This document shows positions 58,576 to 64,000 of a DNA stretch of 64,000 nucleotides, piece after piece. Below the pieces are notes generated by a model. The model was not told the origin of the DNA and ran no database searches. It saw only the letters and a list, made by a program, of their open reading frames with translations. The stretch covers positions 41,316 through 105,315 of the forward strand of contig CANQPU010000007.1 in assembly GCA_947625815.1 (NCBI GenBank), read 5' to 3'. Both the position numbers and the translations under genes were made by a program. Every line of letters begins with the position of its first letter. Position 1 is the stretch's first letter. This DNA is from an uncultured Oscillospiraceae bacterium (GTDB lineage: Bacteria; Bacillota; Clostridia; Oscillospirales; Oscillospiraceae).

Positions 58576-59229
58576 TCAAAACGCCCGGAAAAGCCAGGAG
58601 ACGCCGTAGAGCACAAAGCCCAGGACGATGTAAAAGCCCAGCGCCATGAGGATGTTTTTTGTCCAGTTTTTGATGCCCTGCTCGTCCAGGTCCATAAAGC
58701 TGTAAGGGTAACGGTACACGCCGCTTTTCGGCTCCGGCCCCAGGATCATGGCCCGGCCCATGGCAAAGCCCAGATAGCACAGGGGGATGAGGAGCCATGC
58801 GAACACGGCGCCGAAGGGCACCTCCTTGTCGGCGCAAACGAGCCACTGCAAAAGCGCCAGCAGAGGCACCGCGTAGTGGACGGTCAGGTTGTCAAAGCTC
58901 CGCCACTCCTGGGCGAAGACCTCCCCCTTGCGCTTTTTGAAGTCCGGCACGAGCAGGAAGTGGTAGATCAGATGGGTCACCCAGATCATCAGCGTCAGGG
59001 AATAGCGCAGGCCGGGGGCGGTGAGGCTGTCATAAAAGCTCCCCCCCGCAAAGCAGGTGACGAAGATCAGCAGCTGATAAAGGCCGGTAATGAGATTGGA
59101 GAGGTTCGTATAGTAGGAGAAGGTCCCCAGCTTGTAGGTCCCCTTGTGAAGACCCGCCTGCATGAAGATGCCCACGAACGCGAGGGCGGCGATGGCCAGA
59201 GAGGAGATGATTTCAAAAAGATGGATCAT
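58576..59229 (-). CDS. Pr6Pr-like integral membrane protein
   Basis: A 217-residue polytopic protein with about six helices. FSYYTNLSNLITGLYQL and the later FDNLTVHYAVPLLALLQWL and YPYSFMDLDEQG stretches match the Pr6Pr/FAR-17a-AIG1-like membrane family. The ATG at 59229 follows GGGAGG; an in-frame ATG 15 bp upstream is less likely. Function unknown; some relatives are esterase or lipid-related enzymes. Confidence 0.75.
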   Translation of the reverse strand: MIHLFEIISSLAIAALAFVGIFMQAGLHKGTYKLGTFSYYTNLSNLITGLYQLLIFVTCFAGGSFYDSLTAPGLRYSLTLMIWVTHLIYHFLLVPDFKKRKGEVFAQEWRSFDNLTVHYAVPLLALLQWLVCADKEVPFGAVFAWLLIPLCYLGFAMGRAMILGPEPKSGVYRYPYSFMDLDEQGIKNWTKNILMALGFYIVLGFVLYGVSWLFRAF

Positions 59230-59324
59230 GGTGATACCTCCCATTTATTATTCTACTGAATAGAATAAATCCTTCAGCCAACTTTTGCAAGACATTTTTA
59301 ACCGATTCTTAACAACAGCTGCCC

Positions 59325-59416
59325 GCGTGCTGTGTTATAATATCCGCAGAGACGGATATTATATTGATTTCAAGCCGTTTTTCTCCCGCCCTCCGGGCGG
59401 AACCGAAAAACATGGC
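59325..59416 (+). repeat. Structured repeat element, copy B
   Basis: Second copy of the element at 47566-47670. It has TATAATATCCG (59336-59346) in an 11-bp palindrome ending at 59363, a 10-nt spacer (TTGATTTCAA), and a 43-nt hairpin at 59374-59416: GCC/GGC, 7-bp GTTTTTC/GAAAAAC, TC/AACC internal loop, 6-bp CCGCCC/GGGCGG. No good -35 is seen at 17 bp, unlike copy A. It lies 37 bp upstream of the ABC ATPase gene. Confidence 0.65.
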
Positions 59417-59453
59417 AAATATAGAGAAACGACGACTGATTTTGAGGTGCTTC

Positions 59454-60155
59454 ATGGCTTTTATCGAATTTCACGACGTGAGGAAGATCTACCGCTCGGG
59501 CGAGGTGTCCATTGAGGCACTCCGCGGCATGAGCTTTGAGGTGGAGCGCGGGGAGATCTGCGTCATCGTCGGCCCCTCCGGCGCCGGCAAGACCACCCTT
59601 TTGAACATCCTCGGCGGCATGGACTCCCTCACGGAGGGCAGGATCATCCTGGACGGCGAGGATATCTCCGCCTACTCCCCCCGGAAGCTCATCAGCTACC
59701 GCCGGCGGGACGTGGGCTTCGTCTTTCAGTTCTACAACCTGATCGAAAACCTGACGGCCCTTGAGAATGTGGAGCTGGCCGCCCAGATCTGCCCCGACCC
59801 CCTGGACGCCGCGGAGACGCTCAGGGCCGTGGGACTGGGGGACCGGCTGAAGAATTTCCCCTCCCAGCTCTCCGGCGGCGAGCAGCAGCGGGTGGCCATC
59901 GCCCGGGCTCTGGCCAAAAATCCCAAGCTCCTGCTCTGCGACGAGCCCACCGGGGCGCTGGACTACAACACCGGCAAGCAGATCCTGCAGCTTTTGGAGG
60001 ACACCAGCCGCAAAAACGGCATGACCGTCCTCATCATCACCCACAACTCCGCCCTCACCGCCATGGCGGACCGGGTCATCACCGTCCGCAGCGGCGGCGT
60101 CCGGGACATGCGTCTGAACCCGACTCCCACACCCATCTCGGAGATCGAGTGGTAA
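59454..60155 (+). CDS. ABC transporter ATP-binding protein (MacB/LolD type)
   Basis: A 233-residue ATPase of the MacB-type family. Walker [10 protein letters not shown], signature LSGGEQQR, Walker [13 protein letters not shown] and the H-loop ITHNSAL are intact, and the Q-loop stretch [20 protein letters not shown] is typical of LolD/MacB. The ATG at 59454 follows GAGGTG. It pairs with the large FtsX-like permease 52 bp downstream. Substrate may be peptide or lipid. Confidence 0.93.
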   Translation: MAFIEFHDVRKIYRSGEVSIEALRGMSFEVERGEICVIVGPSGAGKTTLLNILGGMDSLTEGRIILDGEDISAYSPRKLISYRRRDVGFVFQFYNLIENLTALENVELAAQICPDPLDAAETLRAVGLGDRLKNFPSQLSGGEQQRVAIARALAKNPKLLLCDEPTGALDYNTGKQILQLLEDTSRKNGMTVLIITHNSALTAMADRVITVRSGGVRDMRLNPTPTPISEIEW

Positions 60156-60207
60156 GGGCCCGCCCCAACCGGCGGCCCGGAAACTACTGATCCGATCGGA
60201 GACAGCT

Positions 60208-63200
60208 ATGAGTTCACTTTCCAAAAATACCTGCCGCGAGATCCTGCGCTCGCCGGGGCGGTTTTTGGCGATCCTCGCCATCATCGTCCTGGGGAGCGGA
60301 TTTTTCGTGGGCCTGCGGGTCTCCCAGAAGGCCATGAAGGCCACGGCGGATACATATCTTCAGAAGACCGGCTTTTACGATTTTTCCGCGGCCACCACGC
60401 TGGGGCTGACCGGGGAGGACGTGGAGGCGCTGCTGGCCGATCCGGACATCCAGGACGCCGAGGGGAGCTTTGAGACGGACGCCCTGGTCAATCTGGGCGG
60501 AAAGGCCGATCAGGTCTTCGCCTTCCACTCCCTGCCCGAGCGGATCAACACCCCGGATCTTCTGGAGGGGCGGCTCCCCGTCTCCCCCGGCGAGTGTCTG
60601 GCCGACTCCTGGACGAACCTCAGCGTGGGCGACCGGGTGATCGTCTCCGGGGACAACGACCCGGAGACGCTGGAGCTCTTCACCGTCCGGGAGCTGACGG
60701 TCACGGGCATCGCCACCTCCCCCCTCTACCTCAACTTTGAGCGCGGCAGCACGTCCCTCGGCACCGGGTCCGTCACCGCCTTCTGCTACGTGCCGGTGGG
60801 CACCTTTGACGTGGATTACTTCACCACGGTCTATCTGCGCTGTCCCCATATGCCCGCGGCCTACTCGGAGGAATACGACCGGCGCGCCGAAGCGCTGGAG
60901 GAGCGCCTTACCGGGCTGGTCGAGGAGCGGGCCGAGGCCCGGTACGCCTCCGTCATCGCGGAGGCCGAGGCACAGCTGGCCGACGGGCAGGCGGAATATG
61001 ACGACGCCCGCCGCGAGTACCTGGACCGCCGGGCCGACGGGGAAAGGGATCTGGCCGACGCGGAGGAAAAGCTGGCCGACGCCCTCCGGGAGCTGGAGGA
61101 CGGGGAAGCGGAATACAGCGACAGTCTGGTCCTTTACGAGGACGGAAAGCGCGAGCTGGCCGACGGGGAGACGCGCCTGGCCGACGCCAGGGCGGTCCTG
61201 GAGGACGGCGAGCGCTCCTATGAGGACGGGCAGGCGGAATACAGTTCCTCCCTCGACCGGTATAACGCCGGGGCGGCGGAGCTGGCGGAGAGGCAGGCGG
61301 AGCTTGAGGCCGGCAGGGCCGCCTTTGACGCCCAGGCCCCGGCGGCTCTGGCCGCGGTCAACGGGGCGCTGGCAGGGCTTGGCCTTCCCTACCGCTATGA
61401 CACCGTCCAGACCCTGGCCGCGGCGGCGGAGGCGGACCCGGTCCTCGCCTCCCTTCCCGGGGTGGGGACTCTTCTGGAAACATATCAAGTCCTTGAAAGC
61501 GGCTCCCGAGAGCTGGAGGACGCGGCCCTCCGGCTGGGGAGCGCCAAGGCCTCTCTTGACAGCGCCGCCCAGGTCCTTTCCGACACCCGCCGGGAGCTGG
61601 ACGACGGCTGGCGGGAATACCGGGACGGTATGGCCGAGCTGGAGGACGCCCGGGCGGAGCTGGAGGACGCGGCGCGGGAGCTGGAGGACGGCCGCCGGGA
61701 GCTGGACGAGGGCTGGCAGGAATACCGGGACGGCTTAGACGAGCTGGAGGACGCCCGGGCGGAGTTTGAGGCCTCCGTCTCCGACACCGAGGCCGAGCTT
61801 GCGGACGCCCAGGCGGAGCTGGAGGACGCCCGCAGGGAGATCGGAGAGATCGAATATCCCGACGCCTATCTTCTGGGCCGGTGGTCGAATCTGGGCTATG
61901 TCTGCTTTGAGAACGACACCTCCATCGTGCGCAGCATCTCCGCGGTTTTCCCCGTATTCTTCTTCCTGGTGGCGGCGCTCATCTGCATCACCACCGTCTC
62001 CCGCATGGTGGAGGAGCAGCGCTCGCAGCTGGGTGTGCTGATGGCCCTGGGCTATTCGCGGCTGAAGGTCATGGGCAAATTCCTCATATATTCCGGCACC
62101 GCCACGGTGGTGGGGGGCGTGACGGGCATTCTGCTGGGCTCAAAGCTGATTCCGCTGGTGATCTGGCAGGCCTACAAGATCATGTACTCCTTTTCCGACC
62201 GCATCGAGTTTACCGTCGATCTTCCTCTCTTCGGGATCACCTTCGCGTTATATCTGGTCGCCATGATGTCGGTGACCTGGCTCTCCTGCCGGCGGGAGGT
62301 GAGCGATGTGCCCGCCAACGTCATCCGTCCCCGCCCCCCTAAGGCCGGGAAACGGGTGATCCTGGAGCGGGTGCCCGTTATCTGGAACCGCCTCAGCTTC
62401 CTCTGGAAGGTCACGGTGAGGAACATCTTCCGCTACAAGCTGCGGGTGCTCATGATGATCCTGGGCGTGGCCGGCTGCACGGCCCTGATGCTCACGGGCA
62501 TGGGGATCAACGACTCCGTCAGGAACGTGGTGGACTATCAGTTCACCGAGATCAGCCTCTATGACTACTCCGTCACCTTCGCGGATCCCCTGACGGATGA
62601 AACAAAAGCGGATTTTCTGACGCAGACCTCCGGGCTTACCGAAAGCGTCCTGTTCCTCCATCAGGCCTCCGTCACGGCCTCCGCGGGGCACAGCGAAAAG
62701 GAGGTCCAGCTCTCCGCCGTGGACCCCCGCGATGTGCCGGGGATTTCAGAGTTCATGGACTTCCACCGGGGCTCCAAAAAGCTTCCCTTCCCCGGCGCGG
62801 GTCAGGCCCTCATCAACCGGGGCCTCGCCGACGCTCTGGACGTGGGACCCGGCGACGTCATCGAGCTCCGGCCGGACGGCTCCCCCGCCGTTTCCCTCAC
62901 CGTGTCGGGCGTCTTTGACAACTACATCTACAACACCGTCTACATAAGCTCCGGGACGATCCCGGGCGACACGGAGCAAAACTACGCGCTGGTGCTGAAA
63001 AACGCCTCCGCGGACGCGGGAGAGGCCCTGGCGGGCCTGCTCGGCGCAGACAACGTCCTGACGGCGACCTCCAGTCTGGATCTGCGCGCCCGCATCGGGA
63101 ACATGATGGCAAGCCTCATCTATATCGTCCTGCTGACGGTGATCTGCGCCGCGGCGCTGGCCTTTGTGGTCATCTACAACCTGACGAATATCAACATCCA

Positions 63201-63516
63201 GGAGCGGCTCCGGGAGATCGCCACCGTAAAGGTGCTGGGCTTTTACAATTTTGAATCCGCCCTCTATGTCCTCCGGGAGAACCTGCTCCTCACCCTGCTG
63301 GGCGCCGCCGCCGGGATCCCCATGGGGATCGCGCTCAACGCCTTTGTGGTGGGGAAGGTCGAGCTGGATATGATCCACTTTGTCCCGCGGATCGCGCCGG
63401 TCAGCTATCTTTGCAGCGTCGCGCTGACCATCCTGTTCTCTCTCCTGGTCGATCTGTTCATGCTCCGCCGTCTCAACTCCATCGACACCGCCGCCGCTCT
63501 GAAGGCCGCGGAATGA
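60208..63516 (+). CDS. FtsX-like ABC permease with extended periplasmic coiled coil
   Basis: A 1102-residue permease. A first membrane segment (about 18-38) precedes a ~550-residue extracytoplasmic part, much of it coiled coil built from repeated ELxDArxELxDG units (about 255-545), then two FtsX-type transmembrane blocks (around VFFFLVAALICITTVSRMVEEQRSQLGVLMALGYSR and the C-terminal IYIVLLTVICAAALAFVVIYN). It pairs with the upstream MacB-type ATPase. The coiled coil suggests reaching across the envelope, as in Firmicute peptide or cell-wall-acting Type VII ABC systems. Confidence 0.9.
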   Translation: MSSLSKNTCREILRSPGRFLAILAIIVLGSGFFVGLRVSQKAMKATADTYLQKTGFYDFSAATTLGLTGEDVEALLADPDIQDAEGSFETDALVNLGGKADQVFAFHSLPERINTPDLLEGRLPVSPGECLADSWTNLSVGDRVIVSGDNDPETLELFTVRELTVTGIATSPLYLNFERGSTSLGTGSVTAFCYVPVGTFDVDYFTTVYLRCPHMPAAYSEEYDRRAEALEERLTGLVEERAEARYASVIAEAEAQLADGQAEYDDARREYLDRRADGERDLADAEEKLADALRELEDGEAEYSDSLVLYEDGKRELADGETRLADARAVLEDGERSYEDGQAEYSSSLDRYNAGAAELAERQAELEAGRAAFDAQAPAALAAVNGALAGLGLPYRYDTVQTLAAAAEADPVLASLPGVGTLLETYQVLESGSRELEDAALRLGSAKASLDSAAQVLSDTRRELDDGWREYRDGMAELEDARAELEDAARELEDGRRELDEGWQEYRDGLDELEDARAEFEASVSDTEAELADAQAELEDARREIGEIEYPDAYLLGRWSNLGYVCFENDTSIVRSISAVFPVFFFLVAALICITTVSRMVEEQRSQLGVLMALGYSRLKVMGKFLIYSGTATVVGGVTGILLGSKLIPLVIWQAYKIMYSFSDRIEFTVDLPLFGITFALYLVAMMSVTWLSCRREVSDVPANVIRPRPPKAGKRVILERVPVIWNRLSFLWKVTVRNIFRYKLRVLMMILGVAGCTALMLTGMGINDSVRNVVDYQFTEISLYDYSVTFADPLTDETKADFLTQTSGLTESVLFLHQASVTASAGHSEKEVQLSAVDPRDVPGISEFMDFHRGSKKLPFPGAGQALINRGLADALDVGPGDVIELRPDGSPAVSLTVSGVFDNYIYNTVYISSGTIPGDTEQNYALVLKNASADAGEALAGLLGADNVLTATSSLDLRARIGNMMASLIYIVLLTVICAAALAFVVIYNLTNINIQERLREIATVKVLGFYNFESALYVLRENLLLTLLGAAAGIPMGIALNAFVVGKVELDMIHFVPRIAPVSYLCSVALTILFSLLVDLFMLRRLNSIDTAAALKAAE

Positions 63517-63593
63517 CGGCTCAAAATACTCCTCTGTATCCTATCCGTATCCAAGAGAAGAACCTGGCTTTCCCTGAGCGTATCGAGGGCCGG

Positions 63594-63632
63594 ACACAAA
63601 AAAAGACAAGCCTTTCGGCTTGTCTTTTTTGT

Positions 63633-63634
<2 letters not shown>
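63594..63634 (-). terminator. Terminator of the rRNA operon
   Basis: Minus-strand stem (AAGACAAGCC with its complement) flanked by A and T tracts of 6-7, ending where the 5S begins; it may also stop the permease transcript from the other side. Confidence 0.88.
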
Positions 63635-63748
<114 letters not shown>

Positions 63749-63750
63749 TA

Positions 63751-63826
63751 TGGTACACCTTCAGGGACTCGAACCCTGGACACCCTGATTAAGAGTCAGG
63801 TGCTCTACCAACTGAGCTAAAGGTGC
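63751..63826 (-). tRNA. tRNA-Lys(CTT)
   Basis: Minus-strand cloverleaf with acceptor GCACCTT/AAGGTGT, anticodon arm CCTGACTCTTAATCAGG (CTT), T-arm CAGGGTTCGAGTCCCTG and encoded CCA; 2 bp from the 5S. Confidence 0.95.
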
Positions 63827-63829
63827 GTC

Positions 63830-63904
63830 TGGTGACCCGAGGGAGAGTCGAACTCCCGATTGGGGCGTGAGAGGCCCCCGTCTTGACCACTTGACCATCG
63901 GGCC
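63830..63904 (-). tRNA. tRNA-Glu(CTC)
   Basis: Minus-strand cloverleaf with acceptor GGCCCGA/TCGGGTC, anticodon arm GGGGCCTCTCACGCCCC (CTC), T-arm CGGGAGTTCGACTCTCC and encoded CCA. Confidence 0.93.
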
Positions 63905-63991
63905 ATCGGCTCTATCAGAGCCAAAGGCTTGCGCCCTGAGAACTGAACAAATGGAGGAGAGGGAACGAAGCATAGAGCCTGCCATTCTTCA

Positions 63992-64000
63992 GGTCAAGCC
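63992..64000 (-). rRNA. 3' end of 23S rRNA (cut by window)
   Basis: On the minus strand the window begins with GGCTTGACC, the usual 3' end of 23S rRNA in Firmicutes, followed by a spacer with TTTGTTCAGTTCTCAGGG, typical rRNA-operon spacer sequence. The rest of 23S lies beyond the window; with nine bases this is an inference. Confidence 0.55.

Noticed and set aside
61480..61860. Tandem array resembling CRISPR
   Set aside because: The repeats are irregular, in frame and encode a coiled coil; no spacers or cas genes.

Overview
This window looks like a chromosomal segment of a GC-rich, endospore-forming, low-oxygen Firmicute, most likely an Oscillospiraceae (Flavonifractor/Oscillibacter-type) gut bacterium. 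Evidence: many sporulation and germination genes (gerA/C/B-type operon with sleB, dacF-like, pdaB-like, ylbJ, yqfC, yqfD, spoIIID), Firmicute-specific housekeeping genes (rqcH, mrnC, tepA, yerC, DUF951, DUF1284, YitT), a GC-rich coding style, and sigma-A promoters with 17-bp spacers. No phage, transposase or CRISPR array is visible. Genus assignment is inference.

Layout. 1-9300: a window-cut Lsa-type ABC-F protein, a 279-bp nested inverted-repeat element, the germination operon gerA-gerC-gerB-sleB (minus), an acetyltransferase/low-Mr phosphatase pair, a DacF-like carboxypeptidase, tRNA-Gly(CCC) and a hairpin-rich repeat block. 9300-17600: pdaB-like, a small glycine-rich protein, DUF1284, birA and ylbJ on minus; divergently yqfC-yqfD-phoH-M32 carboxypeptidase-ybeY. 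17595-21240: a promoter, cobalamin riboswitch with terminator, a btuFCD-like B12 ABC importer and a divergent PduO-like adenosyltransferase homologue. 21228-22850: a small accessory island with an XRE regulator, a Fic protein and a VbhA-like antitoxin. 22909-31400: tRNA-Ala(GGC), hslO, a methyltransferase, yerC, a CoA ligase paired with a CAT/E2-fold protein that lacks the catalytic His, galM and pcrA. 31481-34750: spoIIID behind a sigma-E-like promoter, ruvX, then rpmG-secE-nusG-rplK-rplA ended by two terminators with no rplJL.

34780-43240: an ECF sigma factor with a large membrane-anchored partner, an ECF-transporter S component, DUF951-rarA-exonuclease, nth, rqcH-mrnC. 43313-47500: a MarR regulator and a heterodimeric ABC exporter. 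47566-52950: a structured repeat element, prfA-tsaC-coaE-M18 aminopeptidase-tepA and an HTH-only LysR protein. 52997-59230 (minus): an EF-G/TetM-like GTPase fused to a Rae1/YacP NYN endoribonuclease, a zinc-ribbon/Ig-like membrane protein, a hydrolase, a YitT protein and a Pr6Pr-type membrane protein. 59325-63516: a second copy of the structured element followed by a MacB/FtsX-type ABC transporter. The window ends with the 3' end of an rRNA operon on minus: end of 23S, tRNA-Glu(CTC), tRNA-Lys(CTT), 5S, terminator.

The most interesting signals are the GTPase-Rae1 fusion, the two copies of a promoter-overlapping palindrome plus a 43-nt hairpin in which four base pairs covary, the CoA ligase with a catalytically altered acyltransferase, and the B12-riboswitch operon ending in a degenerate adenosyltransferase. 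Long open frames antisense to the genes listed are GC-rich shadows and were left out.
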